A stretch of 64,000 nt of DNA from Phytophthora hibernalis (Eukaryota > Oomycota > Peronosporomycetes > Peronosporales > Peronosporaceae): NCBI GenBank assembly GCA_012656075.1, contig JAAKBF010000324.1:992001-1056000 (forward strand). Reading direction: 5' to 3'. Position 1 is the first letter of the stretch. Every line of letters starts with the position of its first letter. Both the position numbers and the translations under genes were made by a program. Below are positions 1-10,547 of the stretch, piece after piece. The notes beneath the pieces were generated by a model that saw only the letters and a list, made by a program, of their open reading frames with translations, was not told the origin of the DNA and ran no database searches.

Positions 1-400
1 AGCATCAGCATCATCAATGAAAGTAGGGAAGCAAGCGCGATCCTCGTCTTCTTCCTTGGCTAGCTCCTCGTCAGCTCGCTGTTGCGGCTTCGATGTACCT
101 GAATATGCCATAATTCTCGCCACACTTCCAGTACTTCCGTCGTCGATGTCATTCAAATCCCACTCAGATTGTTGTTGTTGAGCCGCAGCCAGTAACTTCT
201 CGGGGCTGTACCCCAGGCGTTGCATAATCCACCATGAAAGCAGCAAGTCCCCGACTCCAGCAGGCAAACTTCCTTCCGTCACCCAGCAGATCACGTTTCG
301 AAGCACCAAAGGTCCTCCAGGCGTGTTAAAGCGCAAGTCCAACTTCACTTTACTGGTTACTGGTACAGGTTTGTCTCCGATTCCCGTCACAGCCGCCTTA
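1..400 (-). pseudogene. Retroelement aspartic protease region, continues beyond window
   Basis: Reading the minus strand one base out of phase with the Gag frame gives an open protease-like stretch (KAAVTGIGDKPVPVTSK..., then LRFNTPGGPLVLRNVICWV and GVGDLLLSWWIMQRLGYSPEKLL). It directly continues the protease start (PDSAAEVSII) encoded by the next ORF to the right, so the two are one Gag-Pol chain broken by a one-base indel in an A run near 406-410. The rest of pol lies left of position 1. The assignment to a gypsy-like LTR retrotransposon is an inference from Gag, zinc knuckle and protease order. Confidence 0.55.
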
Positions 401-1351
401 CCCGGGATTTTCATGAGTTAGCCAAGTACCTTTATCTGACAACGCTCGTAGGAATTTTGTCGTAATTATCGACACTTCAGCAGCGCTATCTGGCGTGACA
501 CTAGTTTCAACAGCTTCCATAACCATGCACGCTATTACTGCTGACGACACCACTGCATCCTGGTCATCGGCAGTCACTGCTAGGACAGACTTCACTACCT
601 TCCTGCCGGTGCTCTGTTCGTACAGCTCCTTTGCCTCCACCGGACTGGCAATATCGGGGCACTGAAAAACACCATGGGTCTGGTCTCCACATTTAAAGCA
701 CTTCTTGTCCTGTTTATCCAGTTTAGAACGCGTGACGTGGCCTTCTTTGCGGGCGTTCGACGGCTTCGGTTGCGAATTACTGCTCTTCTCAGGTGCTCGA
801 GATGTATTAGCAGACCCTGAATTGTTTTTCTCCTGATGTGAAGATGAAGTTTGCGGTTGGTTGCCTTTTCCTCCATAAGACGACGGTGACTGACTTGCTA
901 TATGGGCTTCGAACCGCATGAACCCCTCCAACTCTTGGCGTAGCCACTTCAAAAACATTTGAATGCTGGATTTGGTCGGCTTGTGTGCTTGACGGCCGAG
1001 CTGGTCCTTGACAGCTGACCGAAAGGCCTGCGGACGGAGAGCCTCAACTAAATAGCCCAAAACCTTCTTAGGTTCTACTTGCACGACATCCTCCATGTTC
1101 AGTCGATCTAAGATTTCATAGAAGTCCGCCATAAGCCGCGACAGTCTAGACTCAGCGTCCTGCAGATTAGTGTCCATGCACAGCGACTTGACTTCTTTGT
1201 CGAGAGTCTTGTAAGCGGTGTTGTCCGGAACCCGCGCCGACAGAAAGTAATCTCTCCACTCGGACTCCGTTACATCTTTCTCGTCTTTGAACAATTCAAA
1301 TCCGCAAATTCGCACCATTGTGCCCTGCTCAATGCATGCACTCAGAGGCAT
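398..1351 (-). pseudogene. Retroelement Gag capsid, zinc knuckle and protease start
   Basis: This 317-codon stretch contains a helical Gag/capsid-like region (SEWRDYFLSARVP... to FMRFEAHIA), a Ser/Asn/Lys-rich linker, a CCHC zinc knuckle (CFKCGDQTHGVFQC) and then the start of a retropepsin-like protease with D-S-A in place of the usual D-S/T-G-A (TPDSAAEVSII). Such Gag protein packages element RNA; the knuckle binds nucleic acid. The upstream ORF overlaps it by about 10 nt in another frame, consistent with a one-base deletion near 1350-1355, and a second indel near 406-410 separates it from the rest of the protease. It is therefore a decayed copy, or it carries assembly indels. Confidence 0.7.
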
Positions 1352-2025
1352 GACGAAAACTTCGCCTGTGTGACCTGGTTAAGCGCCTTAATGCGCCTTG
1401 TGTAGATGGCGTAACTATCCATAAAGTAACGCTTCTCCTTCTTCGAACTGCCCCTATAGATGGGCGGGACAGGAAGATTTGTTCCTGCTGCCACTGTGAC
1501 TGCGGGCATCTCTGTGGGCCGACCATCAGTCGGCGGCGAAGCTCCTTGAGCGAACGCACCCCAACGAGCTTGAAGGTGAGGCTGCACCTCCTCCGCCAAG
1601 CTCTCCAGTCGTTGTCCTTGCAGTCCAACTGCCTCTTCGGCGGCCTTCAGCAATCTGTACAGTTCGTCAAGATACTGTCTATGTTCGTCCATCTGACGTC
1701 GCATCTCTTGCTGTTGCTCAAGCAGGGATGATTGACGATCATGTTGGGCTTGCAGGTACTCGGACGTCTGCGCGGCAAGACTGTCTTGCTGGCGCTGCAC
1801 TTGACCCAGCTGCTCGGCAGTCATCTGTTGAACTGCAGCGGAATGCTGAACAAGTGCTTCGACTTGGCGCCTGGTCCCACTGCCTTGACCTTGGAAAACA
1901 GCTGTTCGTGTTGTCGTCTCCTGTAGACGCAAGTCGTGATCGGTCAGCGGCGGCAGCGGCGGATATACGGCTATCGGCATCCCACCACCAGAGTGGGCAA
2001 CCATCGCTTCGTCGGTCTCCTCCAT
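1342..2025 (-). pseudogene. Retroelement Gag N-terminal coiled-coil region
   Basis: From the ATG at 2025 (MEETDEAMVAHSGGG) the protein has a Gln/Glu-rich coiled coil (LVQHSAAVQQMTAEQLGQVQRQQ, then SLLEQQQEMRRQMDEHRQYLDELYRLLKAAEE) and a PVPPIYRGSSKKEKRYFMDSY block typical of the start of the capsid part in oomycete LTR retroelements. An open frame extends further upstream but has no earlier ATG. It runs into the next Gag ORF by a frameshift at about 1350. Together with that ORF it forms the 5' part of an element whose pol leaves the window to the left. I could not place a convincing LTR or primer-binding site to its right. Confidence 0.6.
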
Positions 2026-2085
2026 ACTGGGAGCGATTCCCCAGCTAAAGCATTCTTTGTTGTTTATCGCTCGATGCAAATGTAG

Positions 2086-2880
2086 AAGTGAATATATTGA
2101 TCGCTTAGTTTCCTTGCTCTACTCGATGTAGTTCGCTAAGTAATCCGTTTCCCAACCACCCCTAGCGTGTGTGTTTCATCCGTTGTGAAACTCATGCAAC
2201 CAGTGTTGCTGTTTCAGGGTCAAACCCCTGCGACAACACCACGCTGTAGTCGCAGCTACAACACTTGGGAAGTTGTTCAGGATAAACATGCATTTCTCGG
2301 TCATTCCTCGGTGTTAATTTTACCCTGCCGACCACAATGCGAAGCTGGGCGACTTTGTCTTCTCGTATTTACGCTGTCCGTCAGTGGGGTCAGGTGACAA
2401 ACTTTACAAGGAAACTATTCGCTAGATGGCACCTGAGTGTCTGATTCCACGAAATAGGGACCCGAAAAGGCTGATTAACCCCGGATGTGTACTCGCTTGG
2501 TATGTATGTGCATCATCGAAGTGAGTCTCCGTCCGAAAGTTATGACGTTCAAACGATCCGAACGATGGTCCTCGAGCGGAAGGACGGACGACGAGTGGGA
2601 TCTAGTTGGGCAGTTTGTGTATCTAGACGGTTGATGATGTTTGCATTTCAATGGTAATTGGATACCACCAGAGGGATACCCTCTGGAATTGATTGTAGTA
2701 CGCAGCCTTGCAAATGTAGTTGAATGTGCTAAACCTACAGCAACCTATACATACTCAATGCTCCATCCGTTTCAACTTTTGCTCCGTCCGTTAGCGGCAC
2801 CACGGGTCGGCCGTTTCTCCCAAGTTGCCTTTTGTTCGGTGGGTCGCACCGCTCTGTTGCATTCGTGCGTCGTCACCGAG
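2086..2880. other. Gene-free interval between retroelement and Myb gene
   Basis: About 0.8 kb without a supportable gene. It should hold the 5' LTR of the minus-strand element to the left and the promoter of the Myb-like gene to the right. I searched for TG...CA ends, a duplication and a tRNA-type primer site, and found none I would defend. Short open frames here show no domain. Confidence 0.4.
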
Positions 2881-2891
2881 CTGCTCGTTCC

Positions 2892-2901
2892 CATTCCCCA
2901 T
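2892..2901 (+). promoter_or_regulatory. Possible oomycete initiator before the Myb gene
   Basis: CATTCCCCAT matches the core (CATTYYNCAW) of the oomycete Inr/FPR promoter element and lies 20 nt before the ATG at 2921. The T-rich tail of the consensus is not conserved, so this is a weak call. Confidence 0.3.
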
Positions 2902-2920
2902 CGCCTTTTGATTGAATCCG

Positions 2921-4096
2921 ATGAAGAAGCAGACGCAGGGGTCGACGCCCCACTTGCGCACTTTCAACATTTCCACGTTGGTCACCAACCAGAACGAGTC
3001 TCCATGGGCTGCAGACGAACACCAGCGATTCCTCTTGGCGCTGGAGCAATTCGGAGGCGGCCAATACTCCAGTGTCGGTGAAGCGTGGAGAGCCATCGCC
3101 ACTGCGGTGGGGACCCGAGACACTGCTCAGGTGGTGTACCATGCCCGACTCTACTTCGCTCAGATCCAGCAGCTGAACGCTCACAAGCGACAGGAGCGAC
3201 AATTCATGCAGAGTGTGGACCAACGCTGGACGTTCGACGAAGACGCAGCGTTCGAGAACATGTTGGCAGCTTTCAGCACGTCTTCAGTGTGTTACCCGTG
3301 GGACGTCATGGCGTTTCGACTTCCGGGCAAGAGCCCAGTGGACCTGAAAGAGCGATACCAGAAACTCTGCTACGACGTGGCTCGAATCGAGAGCGGCCAG
3401 CATGTTACCATGCATCTAGGACAATTTCCTCGTAATCCAGGACTCCCCTTGTCGACGAAGGCGGCAGCTATCGGCGAAAGTGGACGGTTGGCGTCACAAA
3501 TGACGTCTCCGCGGGTGCTTGACAGTGTGGTCACACTGACACCCGCTGAGGAACAGATTCTCGTGAACGCTGTGGCTGAAGTATTCGTGCCACCTGAAGC
3601 TCCCGCGGACTTGCTCGCAGGAATTGCGTCGGCTGTAGCAGCTTTCACAAGCTCAAACGGAAGACTTCCACCACAGCGTACACACCCGCTTTTCACGAAA
3701 GATCAGGCACTTCAGGGGCTGAATGGGTTACTGGCAACTCAGGAGACAGACCCGCAGGTTGTTCTGGAGACGTTGGCAGTTCAACTTCGACTGCAGCCAC
3801 GAGCGCTTAACGTCTCTGCTGGAGTTTCATTCAGTGCAAATGCCACGAACGAGCCGGCTGAGCCCAACTTGCATCTACTTGCGACCACTGGATTGACGTT
3901 CGGGGCGATGTTACCATCGCCACTCCGCTCTGAATTCGGTCTCCCATTCGAAGGTGCAGGCATAACACCGAGATCCTTGGCTGGACTTGGTTTTCTGTCA
4001 CCATCGTCTACACTGGGTCAAGCAAAGAATGCTAGTGACGGCGATACTTCGTTGAGATCGCGCACACCTGGAGGGCGTAAAAGTAACAACGAGTAG
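2921..4096 (+). CDS. Myb/SANT-domain protein, two repeats
   Basis: A 391-residue protein, probably a nuclear DNA-binding regulator. Two SANT/Myb-type domains are visible. The first (about residues 27-82) begins SPWAADEHQRFLLALEQFG and ends VGTRDTAQVVYHARLYF, which is the layout of SHAQKYF-class plant/protist Myb repeats with the signature altered to YHARLYF. The second (about 100-155) begins RWTFDEDAAFENMLAAF and ends GKSPVDLKERYQKL. The remaining C-terminal 230 residues are Ala/Ser/Pro-rich with no domain I recognise. The first ATG in frame is at 2921; the frame is open a little further upstream but only with a TTG. The gene is convergent with the armadillo gene, whose stop lies 174 nt beyond. 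Target genes cannot be inferred. Confidence 0.8.
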   Translation: MKKQTQGSTPHLRTFNISTLVTNQNESPWAADEHQRFLLALEQFGGGQYSSVGEAWRAIATAVGTRDTAQVVYHARLYFAQIQQLNAHKRQERQFMQSVDQRWTFDEDAAFENMLAAFSTSSVCYPWDVMAFRLPGKSPVDLKERYQKLCYDVARIESGQHVTMHLGQFPRNPGLPLSTKAAAIGESGRLASQMTSPRVLDSVVTLTPAEEQILVNAVAEVFVPPEAPADLLAGIASAVAAFTSSNGRLPPQRTHPLFTKDQALQGLNGLLATQETDPQVVLETLAVQLRLQPRALNVSAGVSFSANATNEPAEPNLHLLATTGLTFGAMLPSPLRSEFGLPFEGAGITPRSLAGLGFLSPSSTLGQAKNASDGDTSLRSRTPGGRKSNNE

Positions 4097-4270
4097 CTAT
4101 TGAGGCTCACGTTTAAAGCGCAAAATGTACAAAGTTACGTGCTTGAGTACTTGTTAACACTCGTATTGGGTCGAGAACCTTCTCCCTACAACTCGCAACA
4201 TCATTGGAAATGGCAAAATCAAAAGACAATTCACCTCCGTGGTCTTCTCTGCATGTGTTCGTTCATTTAT

Positions 4271-7200
4271 CTAATCTACACTGTTCCACAGTCCCAGCTT
4301 CTTTGCTTGCTGCTGGAACTCCTCAACAGTAGTTGCCGGTGTAAGAGGAGAAAGCGACTTCGATTGAGCTTCGAGCAACTCTGCATCAGGATCAAAATGC
4401 GATTCCTTCTCTGTCTTGGCTCGATTCATCGCAGCCCTCTTCTTTTGCTGCTTAGCATTGAGAGACATCGTGGTCTTTGCGTCGTCAAGTCGGTGTCGAG
4501 GTGGTGCGACTCCATACAGTCCTGCTGCAGATACTGCCGCGACGAGTGCAGCACGAGAATTGATACTTTCGTGGACACCGACCGAAGAAGGCGTTGTTGA
4601 TGTTGAGGCCGTGAGGCTTGTCAACTGCGACAGAGGTTTGGATATTGCTGCTGATTGGGCAGCTCTCTCGCCACTTGTTGAATTGTCGGTACTTTGCACA
4701 TATTCTTGTTGGTCAGTGCTTTCAGGAGTTAGAGCAGCCTTTGTTAAGCACGGCGATGACTGAGACCCAACCATTGCTAGCTTCTGTACATCGACGTCCT
4801 TCCGAAACTTTCGAGTTGCTACATCTTTGAATTTCCTTGCAGCTTGAACGGCATGCGCCTTTCGTGCGACCACGTGGGAAAGAGGTGAAAGCGTGTAGTT
4901 TGGCACTTTCGAGGACCCTGCGCCTAAAAGCCGACCATGATGCTCGATCAAACGCACCACGTCACTTTGGCTTTGATTGCTCTTTGAAGCTTCAAAGTGA
5001 TCAGTCTGAGGAACATCTTGATTCCCTGTGTGTTCATCAGTTCGAGCCTCGGCCCAAGTATTCTCTTCATCTCCTTCCTGCTCGTCTGTTTCAGTCATCA
5101 ACGCAAGACTCTCCTCTGGGTCGACCTTATCAAAGAATCGTGTCTGCATATGTTCCCGCGCGCCTTCATCGCGTTCACTGACAGGTACTGTTGTCTTGGT
5201 GGAAGCATTTTCACTCTCGATGCGGGCTGCTGTACAGTTGGTTGAGGCTTTATCAGCATTCAGCCTTGTCGAGGCGCCAACCAAGTCGGCTGTAATCGTA
5301 GGCAAATGGGGAGGTGGCGGGGTACTCGCAGTAAGCTCCGCCTCGAACTTTTGCTCGTCAAGGGAACTGTTTATCGCGATCTTGATCGCATAGCTTGGGA
5401 GGACAGCAAAAAGTTTGTGTCTTTCTCCAGTCACAAGAGGAGGTCGACCCAGTTGTGCAGGCGGATGCTTACTACCACGCCTCGATGCAGATGTTGCGTG
5501 TCCTGGAATCGAGGATGTGTAGTCTAGGGACAGGTTCAACAAGGCCGACACTGCGCCAGACTCGACTTTCGGTGACGGTCCGGACAAATTGGACAGTGCC
5601 AGAGTACAATGTTCACGAATTGTTTCATTCTCGAGTTTGGCGAGATGAATCAACGCAGGCATGGCTCCTTCCTCGACCATTCTGACAGAATTGGTCTCTT
5701 CTGGTACAATTGTGAGGTTGCATAGTGCCCCAGCGCAGCACTGCAGAGTGTTCAACAAGTCGATTTTCGCTGCGCGATAGGACTCCCTTACCAGCATAGG
5801 TGTGACTCCAAGTTCGACTAACTGCTTGCGATACTCAGGTACAGAAGATAGCGCCCACAAACTCGCACAACAACGCCATCGAGTCTCAGGTAGCTGCTCG
5901 TCACACATGAGCGATCCCATGGCAGCAAGAACACTGCTTACCACCAGGAATTGCGAAGGTCTTTGCGTCGGAATGAACGAATATCTTTTTCCTGGGGTGG
6001 GAATGCCCTCAACGTGCCCCAGCTCGATAGCAGGCACAAATACAAGACTGCAGAGAACATCCGCACAGTCGAGAGAAGAGTCAACATCGTTCTTTGCAAC
6101 GACATGGTGTACGAGGTTGCAGAATAGCTCAAGAATTGGGGCAGGTTGCTGAGCCACTGCTGAAGCAAAGCCCGTGATATGGCTTAACTGACGGAACAGA
6201 ATGCAAACAAGCGCAATAAACTCTTCATCGGTTGAGAGGTGCGACTCCATCACTAGAAGACCGTCGCTGCTGGTACTTTTGTGACTCGAAGTAAGAATTC
6301 CGTTCAGATACACGACAATATTTTCCTTTAGCATGACTTCTAAGAGGTCAGTGCTGTGTGTCAAGCAGCAGAGAGTGAGAACGCAGGTTTTAATGGCTGG
6401 AGACGAGTATGCTAAGAAACCATCTTTATCATCAGCGGCATTCTCATTCCTATTTGCGTGAATTTGTAGCATTTGTGTGAGTGCACGAGTGTCAGAGGCC
6501 TGCAAGAATCGTCGAGTATTTTCATGCCACCCCAACCAGCATAACGTCGCCGCAGCGTACAATGCACATTCAGATGCGTCACAGTCAGCTTTAGCTGCAT
6601 GAAGATCTAGGAATTTCAGTACAATGGACAAATTCGAAGATGCTGCCACAGCCGTGCGGCTATCCTCACTCTTGGCAAGAGCAAAGAAAACAAGTGCAAG
6701 AGTTTTCTCTGCGCAATGACTGTGAGCGTGGTGCTGGTGATGGCCATGCTCGTGGTATTCAGAGTAATATTCTTCATACATTGAAATTCGATGAAGCGCG
6801 TCCAAGATGCCTGTTTCGACACTCAGCAAACGTGAATTTTCGTAATGCACAAGTTCACTGAGTAGTTTCTCATGTAAATAAGCTAAACGCCTCTCGCCCG
6901 GGCCCAATTCGTACGTCATTAGTTGGAAAAGCGCGTGAAGTGACGATCTCTCCGCACACAACGCAGTCCGCCCGACGGGGTGGTTCAAGAGTTTACCAAA
7001 AATAAGAGTCACGAGCGTTGCCACTTGCTTCGAGGCTAATCCAGCATAGGCCGACAGGATTTTCACCAGGCCCTCTTTGACCATGTGCTTCATGGTCTCG
7101 GCATTCAGAAGATTTAATACCGCGCGGATACAAGTCTCTTTCGTGGAAACACAAACGGCTCGAACCATGCTGATCATCATCAATGTGCTGACCGCGCCTT

Positions 7201-9985
7201 CTTTAACAAGTGAAGCTTCATTTCCACGGATGCATGACAAATTGCACAGTACCTTTGCGCAATCACGTTGGCTGTCTTCACTATACGAGTTACTGAGAAT
7301 GGAAACAATCGCAACCGTGCCGGCAGATGCCAACGTTTCTCGGATTTCTGGTTCGACGGATAAGTTTGCTAGCGTGATAGCACAGCAACGTTGGATGACT
7401 GCGTCTTCTTTGATTTTCCCGAGCGTGGCTAGAACGGATATCACGCCCATCTGTACCAGTGCCGTACAACAACTCGGATGACACGATACGCTGGCCAATA
7501 CATGGCAACAGGAAGCCTTGCTCTCTAGGTCATGCGATTCCACACACGTTGTCAGTACCATTTCGATGGCACCCACCTCGACCATGATAATTGAGCACTG
7601 CTCATCTCGACAAAGTAGACTTAAGCAGGAGCAACAAAACCGCTCGACGATGACGTTCGAGTGCTCAAGTGCTAGGATACTCGTCACACACTGAACCACG
7701 GCGGCATTGCAAACATGAACTGCAGTATGTGCGTCTGCAGCCAAGCAAGCAAATGCTGCGGTGCATCGAGCGCGAATCTCACTCAAAAGACCCGCAGGCT
7801 GAACACTAATTGAATCCGCACTTGTAGTTTCGTCAGCATTAATTTCATCGATTCTGGTCAAGAAGAGAAGTGCTGGAATCACTCCTGCGTCCGACACTGC
7901 TGCTCGAGTAGAAGCTTTCTCGCAAAGTCCGTGCAACGCCTTTGAGAAAAGATTTCGCCTTTCGTACGACTGCTCAGATGCCATACTCAGCTGAATGAGT
8001 GCAGTAATTGCTCCAGCCGTGACAATATCCGCTGCTGCCTTCTGTACACTGAGAAGATTACACAAGGCTAGTGTACACATTTGCTTTGCATCATCCCCAC
8101 TGGATCGTCTTGACAGAGATGACAAGGTATTGACTGCATCTCGCTCGACCAATTTCACGCGTGAGTCCTCGCAGCATGACACGTTGTAAAGCGTATCAGC
8201 ACATACTTGCAGGAGATCCTCCTCCTTGGTTGCCTCAGAACTGCATGTAGAGCTGGTTTCCAAGGTAAACTCTTCGCCGACGTCACGTTCTCTGTCTTCA
8301 ACGCCACGTACATCACGACACAATCCATTGACAAGCAGAAGCAGTCCCTCTAATACCATCCGAATTGCATTCCCTGGGTCTTTGGTTAAGTTCCAAAGCG
8401 TAATTCCTATTAGGCACTTGGTCGAAATTGCACTTGACGCCCCCGCCAGCGCCACTAAGGTGCCCATGCAGCCTTTCGCAACCATTTCATTCCTGCACGT
8501 CGGGAGTCTCGACAGATTCAGTAAAATATGAGCTAGTAACTCCTGTATCAACGGGATATTTGGATGGAGCAGCGATGTGATGGCACTGACAATTCCTTCC
8601 TCCATAAGACGCAGTCGAATACGCTTCAGATTGGATAGGTTGCACAATGCCTTGGCTGTGATATCGTCGTATTCCTCTTCGGTTCTACCAGGATAACCTG
8701 AATTGCTGTTTCCGTTTCGAGTGGTCGTAAGAGCAATAAAAACTTTGAGCACGCTCTCGATCTTGTGGTAAGATTGCGAGACACAAGTGAGGTTGAAGAG
8801 CGCACAACGGCAAATGCGCGACACCTTCTCGTGTTCATTGATCAGAGTTGAGAGTGCACTCACAGCGCCATCCTCCACAAGGAGATCCTCAACTCCTTGT
8901 AAAGAGCAGAGATTGCATAGCGTAATGGCACATGCCGTCCAAATCGTCTTGTCTTCCATGTCATTTACGATCTCTGCAACTGTTTTCGCTGCTCCTTGCT
9001 GCACAATCACACGGCGCAGCCCGCAGAGATGAGATAAATTCATCAGTGCAGTAACACAATTCAGTCGAGTAGTGCTGTCTCCATCCTTGCATAGCCGTAT
9101 AAGCGCCTCCACGACATTCTCCTCGACCATCAACCGCGCATTTTTTGGGTTAAAGCTCCAATTACTCAGCGTTAGCGAGCAACGCTGTTGCTGTTTCCGC
9201 TGCACGCTTGTCAATGTGGACCCTAGGTCACCATCGCCTTCACTTGGCCTTGCAACCACAATAGTTGAGCCAGTACGTCGAGAAGCACTCGTTCCTCGCA
9301 ACTTACCACCGCCAGCTGTAACCGCAAAGGCATCCGAGACTCCATCTTTTAGCACGCTTCGGCCTTCAGCTCGACCAAGCTCACTCCAAGGCAGATTGAA
9401 TTCAATTTTCTTGCTTCGTAGGTCTCCGCCTGACATCATTGCCTGCAAACTTCGTTTCATTCGGGACATGTAGAGCATACCGTCGATGTACTCGCCACGG
9501 GTACCGAACATATCACCAGCGTAAGGCTTGAACGCTTGAGACGAATACTCAGTGCCGGCACGTTTTCGTCCGTTCTTCCTTATGAGCTGAGCATTTTTTG
9601 TCATCGCGGGGATTGCCACAGCAGTTTGCCCTGCTGACTGCGCAGCTTGCACTTGAGGCGACGAAAGTTGACCGCGGAGATTGAGCACAGAGTTGAGTCT
9701 GGAAGTCGGATTTCGGTTGGTTCGGGTAGCAGACGAAATATTGACAGAGTTACTGGAGGACGTGGGTGCGAGAAGCTGCTGCTGTGGAGGCTCCGGATTT
9801 CCAATTACCCGCCGAACTGCTTGATCTGCGTACTCCATCGCAAACTCATTGGCACCGTAGAAGTTTGGGATCGTCTCGGTAAGTGAAGGAGCGATGCTGG
9901 TCTCCACTAACAATCGAAACTCTCGATCTCGAGCGTAAGTTGCTGATGCTGTGGACTTCTTCTTCGTTGCAGGTGGAGGCTTCAT
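4271..9985 (-). CDS. Large armadillo-repeat protein (1904 aa)
   Basis: A single uninterrupted ORF from ATG 9985 to a stop at 4271. Residues of about 280 to 1480 are built of many armadillo/HEAT-like repeats with recurring cores such as LNCVTALMNLSHL, WTACAITLCNLCSL, CADTLYNVSCC, CAITLANLSVE, CAKVLCNLSC and HCTLALSNLSG; the spacing of about 40 residues is the ARM spacing. This makes an extended superhelical scaffold for binding partners. Residues 1-270 are Ser/Thr/Ala-rich and basic, with a predicted disordered look, and the last 400 residues are also low in order and end in a Lys/Arg patch (NAKQQKKRAAMNRAK). There is no catalytic domain, signal peptide or membrane segment. The partner and pathway are unknown. 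The gene is divergent from the cystathionine gamma-synthase gene with a 562 nt shared upstream region. Confidence 0.85.
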   Translation of the reverse strand: MKPPPATKKKSTASATYARDREFRLLVETSIAPSLTETIPNFYGANEFAMEYADQAVRRVIGNPEPPQQQLLAPTSSSNSVNISSATRTNRNPTSRLNSVLNLRGQLSSPQVQAAQSAGQTAVAIPAMTKNAQLIRKNGRKRAGTEYSSQAFKPYAGDMFGTRGEYIDGMLYMSRMKRSLQAMMSGGDLRSKKIEFNLPWSELGRAEGRSVLKDGVSDAFAVTAGGGKLRGTSASRRTGSTIVVARPSEGDGDLGSTLTSVQRKQQQRCSLTLSNWSFNPKNARLMVEENVVEALIRLCKDGDSTTRLNCVTALMNLSHLCGLRRVIVQQGAAKTVAEIVNDMEDKTIWTACAITLCNLCSLQGVEDLLVEDGAVSALSTLINEHEKVSRICRCALFNLTCVSQSYHKIESVLKVFIALTTTRNGNSNSGYPGRTEEEYDDITAKALCNLSNLKRIRLRLMEEGIVSAITSLLHPNIPLIQELLAHILLNLSRLPTCRNEMVAKGCMGTLVALAGASSAISTKCLIGITLWNLTKDPGNAIRMVLEGLLLLVNGLCRDVRGVEDRERDVGEEFTLETSSTCSSEATKEEDLLQVCADTLYNVSCCEDSRVKLVERDAVNTLSSLSRRSSGDDAKQMCTLALCNLLSVQKAAADIVTAGAITALIQLSMASEQSYERRNLFSKALHGLCEKASTRAAVSDAGVIPALLFLTRIDEINADETTSADSISVQPAGLLSEIRARCTAAFACLAADAHTAVHVCNAAVVQCVTSILALEHSNVIVERFCCSCLSLLCRDEQCSIIMVEVGAIEMVLTTCVESHDLESKASCCHVLASVSCHPSCCTALVQMGVISVLATLGKIKEDAVIQRCCAITLANLSVEPEIRETLASAGTVAIVSILSNSYSEDSQRDCAKVLCNLSCIRGNEASLVKEGAVSTLMMISMVRAVCVSTKETCIRAVLNLLNAETMKHMVKEGLVKILSAYAGLASKQVATLVTLIFGKLLNHPVGRTALCAERSSLHALFQLMTYELGPGERRLAYLHEKLLSELVHYENSRLLSVETGILDALHRISMYEEYYSEYHEHGHHQHHAHSHCAEKTLALVFFALAKSEDSRTAVAASSNLSIVLKFLDLHAAKADCDASECALYAAATLCWLGWHENTRRFLQASDTRALTQMLQIHANRNENAADDKDGFLAYSSPAIKTCVLTLCCLTHSTDLLEVMLKENIVVYLNGILTSSHKSTSSDGLLVMESHLSTDEEFIALVCILFRQLSHITGFASAVAQQPAPILELFCNLVHHVVAKNDVDSSLDCADVLCSLVFVPAIELGHVEGIPTPGKRYSFIPTQRPSQFLVVSSVLAAMGSLMCDEQLPETRWRCCASLWALSSVPEYRKQLVELGVTPMLVRESYRAAKIDLLNTLQCCAGALCNLTIVPEETNSVRMVEEGAMPALIHLAKLENETIREHCTLALSNLSGPSPKVESGAVSALLNLSLDYTSSIPGHATSASRRGSKHPPAQLGRPPLVTGERHKLFAVLPSYAIKIAINSSLDEQKFEAELTASTPPPPHLPTITADLVGASTRLNADKASTNCTAARIESENASTKTTVPVSERDEGAREHMQTRFFDKVDPEESLALMTETDEQEGDEENTWAEARTDEHTGNQDVPQTDHFEASKSNQSQSDVVRLIEHHGRLLGAGSSKVPNYTLSPLSHVVARKAHAVQAARKFKDVATRKFRKDVDVQKLAMVGSQSSPCLTKAALTPESTDQQEYVQSTDNSTSGERAAQSAAISKPLSQLTSLTASTSTTPSSVGVHESINSRAALVAAVSAAGLYGVAPPRHRLDDAKTTMSLNAKQQKKRAAMNRAKTEKESHFDPDAELLEAQSKSLSPLTPATTVEEFQQQAKKLGLWNSVD

Positions 9986-10547
9986 TGGACTTGCAGAAGC
10001 CTTCGTTCGACTCCCATTGCTCCCTGTTAAGACTGTGAATGAGGTTTCGCCGTTTACTGTCGATCTGTTAACTGCATAGGAAGGTGCAGCAGCTTGAAGT
10101 TCTGCAGCAACGCGAGCCTTTCACGATTCCAGAGCGCCGTGAGGTCCATGAGAGTGCCACCGCCTTCTGTTTCTCAGCCGCTTGGGAGAAAGAAAGTCAA
10201 CATACAGCAAGAATAGAGACTCGAGACTGGTCACAGCAGGCTTTTTTCCTTAAAAGGAAACGGCTGACACCAGCACGAAAACCGAAACGGGAATATGAGT
10301 TGTCTTGACCTCCGGTAATGACATAAAATAAAGCCCTACATTTCGCAAAACTCACATGTCAATGCAGAAAAGAACGCCGTAAAACCTACCTGTTGTGCTA
10401 TTATATGCTCGATACCAGGCTTTCGTACTTACCACGAAAAGGCTTTTCAATCACAAAGCATACAGAAACACCATTTTTTTTTTCTATCCTACCATTTAAC
10501 TTTATCATACAAGTTCGATACCAGGACCGCCACTCCAGTTCACCGCC
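9986..10547. promoter_or_regulatory. Shared upstream region of divergent ARM and CGS genes
   Basis: Both flanking genes start away from this 562 bp interval, so their promoters must lie here. It contains a T-run near 10475-10485 and the stretch CCATTTAACTTT at about 10491-10502, some 50 nt before the CGS ATG, a partial match to an oomycete initiator. No gene is visible; a 74-codon open frame at 10084-10308 has no domain or supporting feature. Confidence 0.4.

Noticed and set aside
2160..2640. 5' LTR for the leftmost retroelement
   Set aside because: No matching TG...CA ends, target duplication or primer site could be shown; the boundary was left open.
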